A DNA stretch of 64,000 nucleotides from Gammaproteobacteria bacterium (GTDB lineage: Bacteria > Pseudomonadota > Gammaproteobacteria > Steroidobacterales > Steroidobacteraceae). This document shows, one piece after another, positions 27,137-36,837 of this stretch. The DNA lies in the NCBI GenBank assembly GCA_021773365.1, contig JAJFKF010000035.1, positions 1 to 64,000 of the forward strand. Reading direction: 5' to 3'. Each line of letters begins with the position of its first letter. Position 1 is the stretch's first letter. A program made the translations under genes and the position numbers. Under the pieces are notes generated by a model. It did no database searches. It was not told the origin of the DNA and saw nothing but the letters and a program-made list of their open reading frames with translations.

Positions 27137-29302
27137 ATGTCAAAACGGGCGGGGGACGATACCGTCGGCTCAAAGCGTTCCGTCGGTTCTTCCGGCGGCG
27201 CCGTCGTGCATCTGGTCCTGCCGCAATCTGCCCGCAAGTCCGGCTTGAGCCCTTCCACGCCCGCCGCCAGCTCCGCTGCCAGTCCCGGGGCCGTGCGTTT
27301 CGCCGATGCCTTGTCGCGGCTGGAACTCAATCACCACCTGCTCGATGAAGTGAAGGCTGCCGGCAGCGGTACCGCCGATGGCGAGCCTGACCTGACTCAC
27401 CTGCTGCAATCCGTCAGCCGTCGCTACGACCGCATCGAGGAGGAGCGTCGCGGCATCGTTCGTTCCATGCAACTGATGTCGGACGAGGCCCAGGCACTGA
27501 CGCGGGAGATTCGCGAGCAGTCCGCCGCGCACCTGCAGGTCATCCTCGATCACATCAAGGATGCGGTCATCACCGTCAACGAAACCGGCCACATCGAAAC
27601 CTTCAATCCCACCGGTGAGCGCATCTTTGGTTATATCCAGCAGGAAGTGCTGGGCCGCAAGCTCGACTACCTGGTGCTGGATGCAGCCGGGGAGGGCGGC
27701 GCGGTGGCCTACCTGGAACGGCTGGCCACGCGCGCCGAGGACACCCAGACGGACCTGGCCTCATCGGAGAGCTGGGGACGAAACAAACAAGGCCAGCGCT
27801 TTGCCGCCGAGATTGCCGTCAGCCAGGCCCAGGTGGAGCGCCGGCGGGTGTACATCGTGTGTCTGCGCGACATCACCGAGCGCCGCCAGGCCGAACAGTC
27901 CCTGCGTGAGAACGAAACCCGCTATCGCGAGCTGGTGGGCAAGCTCAGCGAGGAGAAGAAGCGCGTGCAGTCCACCCTGCGCGCCCTGTCCTACCAGGCC
28001 AGCCACGACGCGCTGACCGGCCTGATCAACCGCCGCGAGTTCGAAAGCCGTCTGAACCAGGCACTGGCCGGGGTTCGTCGCGGCGACGAGCTGGGCTATG
28101 TGCTGCTGTATCTGGATCTGGATCAGTTCAAGCTGGTCAACGACACCTGCGGCCATCCGGCCGGTGATCGTCTGCTGAAGCAGGTGACGGGCCTGTTGCA
28201 GACGCGCATCCGCGGCACTGACATCCTGGCGCGGCTGGGCGGCGATGAGTTCGGCATCCTGCTGGCTGACTGCTCGTACGAGCAGGCGATGAAGATCGCC
28301 GAGACGCTGTGCCAGGCCATCCGCGACTACCGCTTCGTCTGGCATGATGGCGCACTCAACATCGGCGTGAGCATCGGCCTCGTGGCTATCACGCGCGAAG
28401 CGGAAAGCATGGCTTCCTTGATGAGCGCGGCTGACGTGGCCTGTTATGCGGCGAAGGACCAGGGGCGTAACCGGGTCCACGTCTACCAGGCCGACAATGT
28501 GCCCGAGCGCCATCGCGAGATGCAGTGGGTGTCGCGCATCACCCGCGCCTGCGAGGAAGATCGCCTGGAGCTGTACTTCCAGCCCATCGTGCCCATCGGC
28601 GCCAATCGTGATCCGCGAGCGCATTACGAGCTGATGCTGCGCATGCGCGATGAGAACGGCGCGCTGGTGCAACCGAACGAATTCATTCCCGCCGCTGAGC
28701 GCTACAACGTGATGCCGATGCTCGATCGCTGGGTGGTGCGCCATACCCTGGGCTCGCTGGCGCATTATACCCACGACAAGACGCCGCTCTACACTCTGTC
28801 GGTGAACCTGTCCGGCACCTCGCTCAACGATGATCGTTTTCTCGACTTCCTCATCACTGAGCTGGCAGCGCATCCGCTCAGTTCCGGCGCCATCTGTTTT
28901 GAGATCACCGAGACGGCGGCGATCTACAACCTGGCCAAGGTGGTGTACTTCATGCGTGAGCTGAAGTCGCGCGGCTGCAATTTCTCTCTGGATGATTTTG
29001 GCAGCGGGCTGTCATCATTCATGTACCTGAAGACCCTGCCGGTGAACTACCTGAAGATTGACGGGCAGTTCATCGAGCATGTGGCGGACAATCCGATCGA
29101 TCGCAGCATGGTGGAAGCGATCAGCCAGATCGGCAAGGCGATGGGGATCCAGACCATCGCGGAGAAGGTGGAGACGGCCGCGGTCATGGAAGAGCTGGGC
29201 AGGCTGGGTATCGGTTACGCGCAGGGGTTCTACATTGCGCCACCACGGTCGACGGTGGACTTTCCGCATGCGCGGGGGGACGAGGCGCGCAAGCTGGCCT
29301 GA
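27137..29302 (+). CDS. PAS-GGDEF-EAL cyclic-di-GMP protein
   Basis: 721 residues. A Ser/Pro/Ala-rich N terminus (1-60) is followed by a helix, a PAS domain (about 135-250, HIKDAVITVNETGHIETFNPTGERIFGY), GGDEF with an intact RLGGDEFGIL site (368-372), and an EAL domain in which the signature is ELM (498-500). Other EAL catalytic blocks look present (ETAAIYN, SLDDFGSGLSS, YLKIDGQF), so phosphodiesterase activity is possible. The diguanylate cyclase site looks active. No transmembrane segment was seen. It stands alone between typA and a peptidase, and its signal is probably sensed by the PAS domain. Confidence 0.9.
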   Translation: MSKRAGDDTVGSKRSVGSSGGAVVHLVLPQSARKSGLSPSTPAASSAASPGAVRFADALSRLELNHHLLDEVKAAGSGTADGEPDLTHLLQSVSRRYDRIEEERRGIVRSMQLMSDEAQALTREIREQSAAHLQVILDHIKDAVITVNETGHIETFNPTGERIFGYIQQEVLGRKLDYLVLDAAGEGGAVAYLERLATRAEDTQTDLASSESWGRNKQGQRFAAEIAVSQAQVERRRVYIVCLRDITERRQAEQSLRENETRYRELVGKLSEEKKRVQSTLRALSYQASHDALTGLINRREFESRLNQALAGVRRGDELGYVLLYLDLDQFKLVNDTCGHPAGDRLLKQVTGLLQTRIRGTDILARLGGDEFGILLADCSYEQAMKIAETLCQAIRDYRFVWHDGALNIGVSIGLVAITREAESMASLMSAADVACYAAKDQGRNRVHVYQADNVPERHREMQWVSRITRACEEDRLELYFQPIVPIGANRDPRAHYELMLRMRDENGALVQPNEFIPAAERYNVMPMLDRWVVRHTLGSLAHYTHDKTPLYTLSVNLSGTSLNDDRFLDFLITELAAHPLSSGAICFEITETAAIYNLAKVVYFMRELKSRGCNFSLDDFGSGLSSFMYLKTLPVNYLKIDGQFIEHVADNPIDRSMVEAISQIGKAMGIQTIAEKVETAAVMEELGRLGIGYAQGFYIAPPRSTVDFPHARGDEARKLA

Positions 29303-29387
29303 TTGCGTCGGGGCCTGCCCATAGGTCACCTGCTTACACGTCCAACCCCACCGGGTATCATGCGCCCCCCACAAGAGGGTCCCCGAG

Positions 29388-31529
29388 ATGAACCCGTCCG
29401 CAATCCTGCGCCTCATTCCCTTCGCCGCCTTGAGCGCCTGCCATTCCGGAGAAAGCACCGTGCCCACCCCCACCGACAGCAGCATGAAGCCGCCCGTCGC
29501 CGCCGCGCGCCCGTACACCGTCCAGTCACCGAATGGTGCGCGCGTTGATCCGTACTACTGGCTGCGTGACGACACGCGCGCGAACAAGGAGATGCTGGCC
29601 TATCTGGAGGCGGAGAACGCCTACGCCGACGCCATGCTCGCGCATACCGGGGAGCTGCAGGAAGCGCTGTACCAGGAGATCGTCGGGCGCATCAAGCAGG
29701 ACGATGCCTCGGTTCCCTACCTGAAAAACGGCCACTGGTATTACACGCGCTTTGACACTGGCAAGGAGTATCCCATTCATGCGCGCAAGCGCGGCACGCT
29801 GGAGGCGCCTGAGCAGGTCATGCTCGATGTCAATGTCATGGCCGAGGGGCATGACTTCTTCCAGGTGGCCGGCATGGCTGTCAGCCCGGACAACCGGCTG
29901 CTGGCCTGGACTGAGGACGATGTGGGCCGCCGGCAGTACACGCTGCGGGTGAAGAACCTGCAGACCGGCGAGGTGCTGTCCGATGCCGTTGTGAACGTGG
30001 AAGCTGGTGTGGTCTGGGCGGCGGACAACCGTACGCTGCTGTACATTGCCAAGGACCCGGTCACGCTGCTGGGGGACAAGGTACGCCGGCATGTGCTGGG
30101 CACCGATGCGGCGGCCGATCCGCTGGTGTTCGAGCAGAAGGACAAGACTTTCTACACCGGCGTGGGCAAGACCAAGGATGAGCTGTACCTGACCATCGAG
30201 TCGCAGAGCACGGTGTCCAGCGAGGTACGGGTAGCGCGCGCCGACGATGCGCAGCTGAGCTTCCGCGTGCTGGTTCCGCGCGAACGCGATCACGAGTACT
30301 CGGCAGAGCACCTGGGCGGGCGCTGGATCCTGCGCACCAACTGGCAGGCGAAGAACTTTCGCATCGTCGAGTCGTCCGATGCCCATGTGGCCAACAGGGA
30401 CAAGTGGCATGACCTGGTGGCGCATCGTACCGATGCCTTTGTCGACGGTTTCGATGTATTCCGGGACTTCCTGGCGGTGGAAGAGCATTCCGGCGGTCTG
30501 GCCAATGTGCGCATCCAGCGCTGGGCGGGTGGGGAACCGTTTCTGATTGAATCAGAGGAGTCGGCTTACACCATTGGACTGGGCGCCAACGCCGAGCTCG
30601 ATACGCCGCTGGTGCGCTACGCCTATACCTCGATGACCACTCCGGCATCGACCTTTGACCTCGATACCCGGACCGGCAAGCGTACGCTGCTGAAGCGCGA
30701 ACCGGTGCTGGGTGGATACGACCAGGCGCGGTATCGCACTGAGCATTTGTGGGCCACGGCGCGCGATGGTACGAAAGTGCCGGTGTCGCTGGTCTATCGC
30801 GAGGGGCTGCGCAAGGACGGCAGCGCGCCGCTGCTGCAGTACGGATACGGCTCGTACGGGATGTCCATGGATCCGGGATTTTCGTATTCGGTGGTTTCAC
30901 TGCTGGATCGCGGCTTTGTGTATGCCATCGCCCATATCCGCGGTGGCCAGGAGATGGGCCGGGACTGGTACGAGAATGGCAAGCTGCTGAACAAGCGCAA
31001 CAGTTTCACCGACTTCATCGATGTGACGCGCTTCCTGGTGGCGCAGAAGTATGCCGATCCGAAGCGAGTGCTCGCCATGGGCGGCAGCGCCGGCGGGTTG
31101 CTGATGGGCGCGGTTGCCAACATGGCGCCGCAGGATTATCGCGCCATGGTGGCGCAGGTGCCGTTTGTCGATGTGGTGACCACTATGCTCGATGAGAGCA
31201 TCCCCCTGACCACCAATGAATTCGACGAGTGGGGCAATCCGAAGGAAAAGCCCTGCTACGAGTACATGCTCAGCTACTCACCCTACGACAATGTCTCAAG
31301 CCAGGACTATCCGGCGCTGTTTGTCGGCACCGGCCTGTGGGACAGTCAGGTGCAGTACTACGAGCCGGCCAAGTGGGTGGCGAAGCTGCGCGCCCTGAAA
31401 ACCGATTCGCGGCCGCTGATTTTCCGGGTCCAGATGGAAGCCGGACACGGCGGCAAGTCCGGGCGCTTCCGGCGCTTCCGGGAAGTGGCAGAGCAGTACG
31501 CATTCCTGGTGGATCAGGCCGGCGGCTGA
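29388..31529 (+). CDS. S9A oligopeptidase (oligopeptidase B-like), predicted lipoprotein
   Basis: 713 residues. The N terminus has a lipobox, AALSAC with Cys18, then a linker and the S9A beta-propeller (about 40-435) starting DPYYWLRDD. The catalytic domain has Ser in MGGSAGG, Asp in TGLWDSQVQY, and His in EAGHGGKSGR. RGGQEMGRDWYENGKLL is typical of oligopeptidase B/PtrB. Such enzymes cut short peptides after basic residues. As a lipoprotein it would work in the periplasm or outer membrane, whereas most PtrB proteins are cytoplasmic. The ATG follows a clear GAG-rich site. It faces the next gene convergently. Confidence 0.88.
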   Translation: MNPSAILRLIPFAALSACHSGESTVPTPTDSSMKPPVAAARPYTVQSPNGARVDPYYWLRDDTRANKEMLAYLEAENAYADAMLAHTGELQEALYQEIVGRIKQDDASVPYLKNGHWYYTRFDTGKEYPIHARKRGTLEAPEQVMLDVNVMAEGHDFFQVAGMAVSPDNRLLAWTEDDVGRRQYTLRVKNLQTGEVLSDAVVNVEAGVVWAADNRTLLYIAKDPVTLLGDKVRRHVLGTDAAADPLVFEQKDKTFYTGVGKTKDELYLTIESQSTVSSEVRVARADDAQLSFRVLVPRERDHEYSAEHLGGRWILRTNWQAKNFRIVESSDAHVANRDKWHDLVAHRTDAFVDGFDVFRDFLAVEEHSGGLANVRIQRWAGGEPFLIESEESAYTIGLGANAELDTPLVRYAYTSMTTPASTFDLDTRTGKRTLLKREPVLGGYDQARYRTEHLWATARDGTKVPVSLVYREGLRKDGSAPLLQYGYGSYGMSMDPGFSYSVVSLLDRGFVYAIAHIRGGQEMGRDWYENGKLLNKRNSFTDFIDVTRFLVAQKYADPKRVLAMGGSAGGLLMGAVANMAPQDYRAMVAQVPFVDVVTTMLDESIPLTTNEFDEWGNPKEKPCYEYMLSYSPYDNVSSQDYPALFVGTGLWDSQVQYYEPAKWVAKLRALKTDSRPLIFRVQMEAGHGGKSGRFRRFREVAEQYAFLVDQAGG

Positions 31530-31559
31530 TACGCGGTTTCCCGGCGTGCCCTTGCCCTT

Positions 31560-31584
31560 GCCCTTGCCATGAGAGAGCAAGGGC
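31560..31584. terminator. Hairpin between convergent genes
   Basis: GCCCTTGC pairs perfectly with GCAAGGGC around a 9-base loop. It lies in the 66-base gap between the oligopeptidase and the convergent FecR-like gene, in a run of CCCTTG repeats. There is no T-tract, so intrinsic termination is uncertain. A related CCCTTG run is in the panD-galE gap. Confidence 0.4.
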
Positions 31585-31595
31585 GGTGCCAGTCG

Positions 31596-32156
31596 TCAGC
31601 GTTTGCGCGGCTTGTGCTCACCCGCCGCAGTGGCGCGCATGAATTCCTCGCTCCAGCTGCGTAGCACCTCGACGTCGCACTTCTCCTTTTCCATCAGGTC
31701 GATGTCGCGATTGATCAGCACCATGCCGCCGGCGCCGAGGTGATCCGGCTCGCTGTAGGGTGATTCATAGGACTTGCGCGCGAGCACATCGCCATACAGT
31801 ACCTCAACCTGTTCACCGGCTTCGTGGGAGTAGCCGACGATGCGCAGCGCCGTCTTGCCGGTGACCGTGAGCACCAGCAGGCGGGTGCGCAGCGTCAGCG
31901 GGTGCGGGCGATCGGGGATGCGCAGGAAGAACTCGCCGTCGGCGGTGATCTGCCGCGGATGCGGATAGCCCGGCGTCGGTGTGAGGGCGGAATCGGAGTA
32001 AAAGAAGGCCTCGATGCCGTCGTTCAGCTGCATGACCTGTCCGGTGGGCCGCGCTTGCGCGGAGATGAACCAGACGACGACACCGGCGGCCAGCAGCAGT
32101 GCGGCGGCGATGAGCAGCGGGATGCGGCGTTTTCCGGCAAACAGGGCAGTGAGCAT
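31596..32156 (-). CDS. Small membrane protein with FecR-like periplasmic domain
   Basis: 186 residues. ATG 32156 follows AGGAG by 5 bases. One transmembrane segment (about 10-30) is followed by a domain resembling the C-terminal half of FecR: LVLTVTGKTALRIVGY, EQVEVLYGDVLARKSY and DHLGAGGMVLINRD, then a conserved-looking VEVLRSWSEEFMR. No sigma factor lies beside it. The N-terminal anti-sigma domain of FecR is absent. It could be a stand-alone envelope sensor, but no function is assigned. Confidence 0.55.
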   Translation of the reverse strand: MLTALFAGKRRIPLLIAAALLLAAGVVVWFISAQARPTGQVMQLNDGIEAFFYSDSALTPTPGYPHPRQITADGEFFLRIPDRPHPLTLRTRLLVLTVTGKTALRIVGYSHEAGEQVEVLYGDVLARKSYESPYSEPDHLGAGGMVLINRDIDLMEKEKCDVEVLRSWSEEFMRATAAGEHKPRKR

Positions 32157-32268
32157 CGGGACTCCTCTCTGACACAGCGCCAGGGCGCGCATTTCGGCTT
32201 ATTCTCGGCCTGGAAGTCAACAGGCCAATGGTCCTGATTCGCGGCGGAGTGTGCTACTTTCCGCGCGC

Positions 32269-35200
32269 ATGCAGGGTTTTGAGTTCTGGATCGACCGCGG
32301 CGGGACCTTTACCGACGTGATTGCCCGCGCGCCGGACGGCCGGCTTCTCGCGCGCAAGCTCCTGTCCGAGAATCCCGGGCGCTATCGCGACGCGGCCGTG
32401 CAGGGCATTCGTGAGATCCTTGCCGGCGAAGGGCAGGACCTGTCGGCGCTGCAGGCGGTGCGCATGGGCACCACCGTGGCCACCAATGCGCTGCTGGAAC
32501 GCAAGGGTGAACCCCTCGTACTGGCCGTGACAGCGGGTTTTGCGGATCTGCTGGAGATCGGATACCAGAGCCGTCCGCAGATCTTCGCCCGCGATATCCG
32601 CAAACCCACTCCTCTATACACGCGCGTGGTGGAGGTGCCGGGCCGCCTTGCGGCCACGGGCGCCGAAGTGACGCGGCTGGACGAAGCCGCGACCCGGCAG
32701 GCGCTGGAGCAGTGCTTTGCCGCGGGCTATCGCGCGCTGGCAGTGGTGCTGCTGCATTCCTATGCCTATCCGGATCACGAGCAGCGGGTCGCGCGCATGG
32801 CCCGCGAGATCGGCTTCACGCAGATCAGTCTCAGCTGTGAGGTTGCCCCGCTGATCAAGGCGGTGCCCAGAGGAGATACGGCCTGCGTTGACGCCTATCT
32901 CTCCCCGGTCCTGCGTCGCTACATAGACCAGGTTGTCACGGAGCTGAACGGGGCGGGCAGGCTGCTGTTCATGCAGTCCAGCGGCGGACTGGCGGAAGCA
33001 GGTGGCTTTCGCGGCAAGGACGCCATCCTCTCGGGTCCTGCCGGTGGTGTGGTGGCGGTGGCCGCGGTGGCGCGCGCCGCGGGCTTTGAGCAGGTAATCG
33101 GCTTCGACATGGGCGGCACGTCCACCGATGTCACCCGTTATGCGGGTCAGTTCGAGCGCGTATTTGAAACCACAACGGCTGGCGTACGACTGCGCACGCC
33201 CATGCTGGCCGTACACACGGTAGCGGCCGGCGGCGGTTCGATATGCCGCTTCGAGGACGGACGCCTGCAGGTCGGTCCGCAGTCGGCGGGCGCCAATCCG
33301 GGGCCCTGCGCTTATCGCCGTGGCGGTCCGCTGACCATTACCGACTGCAATGTGCTGCTGGGCAAGGTTCAGGCGCGCCACTTTCCGGCCGTGTTCGGGC
33401 CCGATGGCGATGAACCGCTGGATGCCGCTGGTGTGCAGGCCGCATTTGCGTCCCTGGCAGCCGGGGTGCGGGCTCATACGGCGCAGGAATTGTCGCCGGA
33501 GGCGCTGGCCGAGGGCTTCATCACCATCGCAGTGGACTCCATGGCTGCGGCCATCAAACAGATCTCGGTGCAGAAGGGTCACGATGTCACCGGCCACGTT
33601 CTGGCTGCATTCGGTGGTGCCGGGGGGCAGCATGCCTGCCAGGTTGCCGACGCACTCGGCATCGACACGGTGCTGCTGCATCCGCTGGCCGGTGTGCTGT
33701 CCGCCTACGGCATGGGGCTGGCGGAGGTGCGAGCCATCCGCGAACGCTCGCTGCGCGTTGCCCTGCAGGCGTCCAGCGAGCCGGCCATCCTGGCTGCCGT
33801 CGGCGCCTTGACGGCTGAAGCGCGCGCGGCCCTGGACGCGCAGGATCTGGACTTCGAACGCGTATCCGCCGAGGTGCGCCTGCATGTCCGGGTGCGTGGG
33901 GCGGATTCCTCCATCCCCGTGGCACTGGCGGCGCTGGACGAGGTTCGCGACAGTTTCCTCGCCGCCCATTTGCACCGTTTCGGTTTCACGCCCCCGGCGG
34001 ATCAGCTGGAAGTGGACATGATCGAAGCTGAGGCCATCGGTCATGGCGCTGGTGCTGGCGCCGGAACGACCGCTGACCCGCGCGACACCTCGCCACCGGC
34101 GCATCGGCACGCGGCGCAGCCGCTGGAGAGCGTGGCGGTATACCTCGCAGCCGAATGGCGTGACGTGCCGCTGTACGATCGGACCGCGCTGCCGGCAGGG
34201 ATGGAAATTTCCGGGCCGGCGCTGATCCGCGAGGATCTGTCGACGCTGGTGCTCGAACCGGGCTGGTCCGCGCGACTTGATGCGCTGGGCAATCTGCTCT
34301 TCCGCCGCACCACCGCCCGCCCCGAACGTCGCGCCGCCGGAACCGCAGTCGATCCCATCCTGCTGGAGGTGTTCAACAACCGTTTCATGTCCTGTGCCGA
34401 GGAGATGGGTCTGGCCCTGCAGAACACGGCCCATTCGGTGAACATCAAGGAGCGCCTGGATTTTTCCTGCGCGGTGTTCGACCACGAAGGCGGCCTGGTG
34501 GCCAATGCACCGCACATTCCCGTGCACCTGGGCTCAATGGGCGAGAGCGTGCGCGAGATTCTGCGCAACCGCGGTCACAGCGACCGTGGCATGCGCCCCG
34601 GCGACATATACATGCTCAACGACCCCTACCACGGCGGTACGCATCTGCCGGATATCACCGTGATCGCGCCGGTGTTTCTGAATGGATCGCCGCAGGCCGA
34701 CTTCTTCGTCGCCGCCAGAGGACACCATGCCGACGTGGGCGGCATCACTCCGGGCTCCATGCCGCCCTTCTCGACCTGCATAGAAGAGGAGGGCGCGCTG
34801 ATCCGCGATGCGCTCATCGTCGAGGACGGCCAGCTGCGTGAACATCACATCCGTGATCTGTTTGCACAGGGTCTTCATCCCGCCCGCAATCCGGATCAGA
34901 ACCTCCCCGACCTCAAGGCCCAGATCGCCGCCTGCACCCGCGGCGCTGATGAACTGCGCCAGCTCTGCAAGGTCTTCGGCGCCGATGCCGTGCGCGCCTA
35001 CATGCGCCATGTGCAGGCCAATGCCGAAGCCTGCGTGCGCGCCACCATTGCGCAACTCACTGATGGATCGGCCACGGTGCGGATGGACGATGGCGCGATC
35101 ATCCAGGTCAGCATCAAGGTGGATCGTGACAAGCGTGCCGCCCGCATCGATTTCACCGGCACCTCCGCCCAGCGCGACAACAATTTCAACGCACCGCTGT

Positions 35201-35901
35201 CCATCACCCGCGCGGCCGTGCTGTATGTCTTCCGTACGCTGGTCGAGCAGCCCATTCCGCTGAACGAGGGTTGTCTGCGTCCGTTGCAGATTCACGTCCC
35301 GGCAGGCTCGATGCTCAACCCGCAGCCGCCGGCGGCAGTGGTCGCCGGCAATGTCGAAACCAGTCAGGCCATTGTCGATGCGTTGTACGCGGCGCTCGGC
35401 GCTCTTGCCGGTTCGCAGGGCACGATGAACAACTTCACCTTCGGCAATGAGCGCTACCAGTACTACGAAACCATCTGCGGCGGCGCCGGCGCCGGTCCGG
35501 GATTTGCCGGGGCGAGCGCGGTGCAGACGCACATGACCAATTCACGCCTTACGGATCCCGAGGTGCTGGAAACCCGTTTCCCGGTGCGCGTGGAGTCCTT
35601 TGCCATTCGCGCCGGGTCCGGTGGCGGGGGGCGTTACGGTGGCGGTGACGGCGCTGTGCGGCGGATAAGGTTTCTGGAGCCGATGACGGCGGCGATCCTG
35701 TCGAACCGGCGACGGGTGCCGCCACAGGGATTGTGCGGCGGCGGCGATGGAGCTGTTGGCGAGAACCGCGTGGAGAGGGAGGATGGCAGCGTTGAAAGGC
35801 TGGGGGCTACAGCTGAGGTGCAGGTGCTGGCGGGGGATATGTTTGTTATTGAAACGCCTGGGGGCGGCGGGTTCGGGGAGTGCGCTGAGCCGGAGGCCTG
35901 A
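32269..35901 (+). CDS. ATP-dependent 5-oxoprolinase/hydantoinase, fused HyuA-HyuB
   Basis: 1210 residues. The N-terminal half is HyuA-like: [29 protein letters not shown], then [42 protein letters not shown]. The C-terminal half (from about residue 690) is HyuB-like: [66 protein letters not shown]. The fusion matches eukaryotic-type 5-oxoprolinase, which opens 5-oxo-L-proline to glutamate using ATP. ATG 32269 is chosen over an in-frame GTG at 32251 that has poor spacing. Two predicted permease genes and DUF2891 follow, supporting 5-oxoproline use. Its final codons form one arm of a long hairpin. Confidence 0.88.
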   Translation: MQGFEFWIDRGGTFTDVIARAPDGRLLARKLLSENPGRYRDAAVQGIREILAGEGQDLSALQAVRMGTTVATNALLERKGEPLVLAVTAGFADLLEIGYQSRPQIFARDIRKPTPLYTRVVEVPGRLAATGAEVTRLDEAATRQALEQCFAAGYRALAVVLLHSYAYPDHEQRVARMAREIGFTQISLSCEVAPLIKAVPRGDTACVDAYLSPVLRRYIDQVVTELNGAGRLLFMQSSGGLAEAGGFRGKDAILSGPAGGVVAVAAVARAAGFEQVIGFDMGGTSTDVTRYAGQFERVFETTTAGVRLRTPMLAVHTVAAGGGSICRFEDGRLQVGPQSAGANPGPCAYRRGGPLTITDCNVLLGKVQARHFPAVFGPDGDEPLDAAGVQAAFASLAAGVRAHTAQELSPEALAEGFITIAVDSMAAAIKQISVQKGHDVTGHVLAAFGGAGGQHACQVADALGIDTVLLHPLAGVLSAYGMGLAEVRAIRERSLRVALQASSEPAILAAVGALTAEARAALDAQDLDFERVSAEVRLHVRVRGADSSIPVALAALDEVRDSFLAAHLHRFGFTPPADQLEVDMIEAEAIGHGAGAGAGTTADPRDTSPPAHRHAAQPLESVAVYLAAEWRDVPLYDRTALPAGMEISGPALIREDLSTLVLEPGWSARLDALGNLLFRRTTARPERRAAGTAVDPILLEVFNNRFMSCAEEMGLALQNTAHSVNIKERLDFSCAVFDHEGGLVANAPHIPVHLGSMGESVREILRNRGHSDRGMRPGDIYMLNDPYHGGTHLPDITVIAPVFLNGSPQADFFVAARGHHADVGGITPGSMPPFSTCIEEEGALIRDALIVEDGQLREHHIRDLFAQGLHPARNPDQNLPDLKAQIAACTRGADELRQLCKVFGADAVRAYMRHVQANAEACVRATIAQLTDGSATVRMDDGAIIQVSIKVDRDKRAARIDFTGTSAQRDNNFNAPLSITRAAVLYVFRTLVEQPIPLNEGCLRPLQIHVPAGSMLNPQPPAAVVAGNVETSQAIVDALYAALGALAGSQGTMNNFTFGNERYQYYETICGGAGAGPGFAGASAVQTHMTNSRLTDPEVLETRFPVRVESFAIRAGSGGGGRYGGGDGAVRRIRFLEPMTAAILSNRRRVPPQGLCGGGDGAVGENRVEREDGSVERLGATAEVQVLAGDMFVIETPGGGGFGECAEPEA

Positions 35902-35965
35902 GTTATCCACAGTTCAAGGGGGGGATTCCCATGAACTGTGGATAACTCAGGCCTCCGGCTCAGCG
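35883..35965. repeat. Long perfect hairpin with two DnaA-box sequences (copy 1)
   Basis: Two 34-base arms are perfect inverted repeats (35883-35916 and 35932-35965) around a 15-base loop that includes a G run. Each arm holds TTATCCACA (35903-35911 and, on the other strand, 35937-35945), the consensus DnaA box. The left arm begins inside the last codons of the 5-oxoprolinase gene, and the stop codon is within it. It could be a strong terminator, a DnaA-binding site or a mobile repeat; which one is not shown. Confidence 0.85.
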
Positions 35966-36016
35966 TCTCGGCGACTTCGGTGGAAGAGATAGCGGGAATG
36001 TTCGATGTACCTGCGG

Positions 36017-36092
36017 GATCCGGTCAGGGAGAGTTATCCATAGTTCATGGGAATCCCCCCTTGAACTGTGGATAACTCTTCCTGACCGGATC
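36017..36092. repeat. Near-perfect hairpin with two DnaA-box-like sequences (copy 2)
   Basis: Two 31-base arms (36017-36047 and 36062-36092) match with two mismatches around a 14-base loop. They carry TTATCCATA (36034-36042) and, on the other strand, TTATCCACA (36067-36075). The core is the same 17-base arm unit as copy 1. The loop is the reverse complement of the copy 1 loop apart from one base, so the element is inverted relative to copy 1. Outer arm sequences differ between copies. It precedes DUF969 by about 45 bases. Confidence 0.8.
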
Positions 36093-36138
36093 TCCCCGAC
36101 CACGATTGAAACATCACGAAAAATATCTGGAGTAGCGC

Positions 36139-36837
36139 ATGTGGGTATTGATCGGCGTCGGCGTGGTTCTCGTGGGTTTTGCCCTGCGCATGAATCCCCT
36201 GCTGGTGGTGGCTGTTGCTACCGGCGCCACCGGCTGGACGGCGGGGTTGTCACCGTTTGAGCTGATCGCCGCCTTCGGCAAGGCCTTCAAGGACACCCGT
36301 GAAGTCAGCGCCATCTGGATCGTGCTGGCGCTCATCGGTGTGCTGGAGCGCGAAGGTCTGCAGGCGCGTGCGCGGCAGCTCATTGAATCGATGCGTGGCG
36401 CCACCGCCGGACGGGTGCTGATGACCTATTTCCCGGTGCGCATGATCACCTCCGCACTGGGATTGACCGCGCTGGGCGGACACGCGCAGATGGTGCGGCC
36501 GCTGGTGGCGCCCATGACCGAAGCGGCGGCGAAGCGATCCGTGGGCGCCACCCGGGACGACGAGGTGTGTGAGGCGGTGCGTGAAGATGCGCGCGCGCAT
36601 GCGGCGGCGGCCGACAACATCGGACTGTTCTTCGGCGAGGATATCTTCATCGCCATCGGCTCCATCCTGCTGATGCGCGGCTTCCTCGCACAGTACGGCA
36701 TCGATGTCGAGCCGCTGCAGTTGTCGGTATGGGCCATACCCACCGCCATACTGGCGCTGCTCATCCACGGCTTTCGTCTGTGGCGCCTGGACCGGCGCCT
36801 GGCACGCATGCAGCAGCAGGCCGGAGAAGGGAAATGA
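36139..36837 (+). CDS. DUF969 membrane protein, probable permease subunit
   Basis: 232 residues with about six hydrophobic segments. GFALRMNPLLVVAVATGATGW, ALIGVLEREGLQARARQLI, GLTALGGHAQMVRPLVAPM and EDIFIAIGSILLM match DUF969. DUF969 and DUF979 genes nearly always occur as a pair and are found near pyroglutamyl-peptidase or 5-oxoprolinase genes in other bacteria. A role as one half of a 5-oxoproline importer is inferred from that and from the adjacent 5-oxoprolinase. Its stop overlaps the DUF979 start (ATGA), so the two should be made together. Confidence 0.8.
   Translation: MWVLIGVGVVLVGFALRMNPLLVVAVATGATGWTAGLSPFELIAAFGKAFKDTREVSAIWIVLALIGVLEREGLQARARQLIESMRGATAGRVLMTYFPVRMITSALGLTALGGHAQMVRPLVAPMTEAAAKRSVGATRDDEVCEAVREDARAHAAAADNIGLFFGEDIFIAIGSILLMRGFLAQYGIDVEPLQLSVWAIPTAILALLIHGFRLWRLDRRLARMQQQAGEGK

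Noticed and set aside
31548-31572. CCCTTG repeats as a functional tandem array or CRISPR-like element
   Set aside because: Only three to four 6-base units with no spacers; best seen as part of a hairpin.
35883-36092. DnaA-box hairpins as the chromosome replication origin
   Set aside because: No dnaA, dnaN, gyrB or mnmG genes, no AT-rich unwinding region, and the boxes sit in hairpin stems between catabolic genes.
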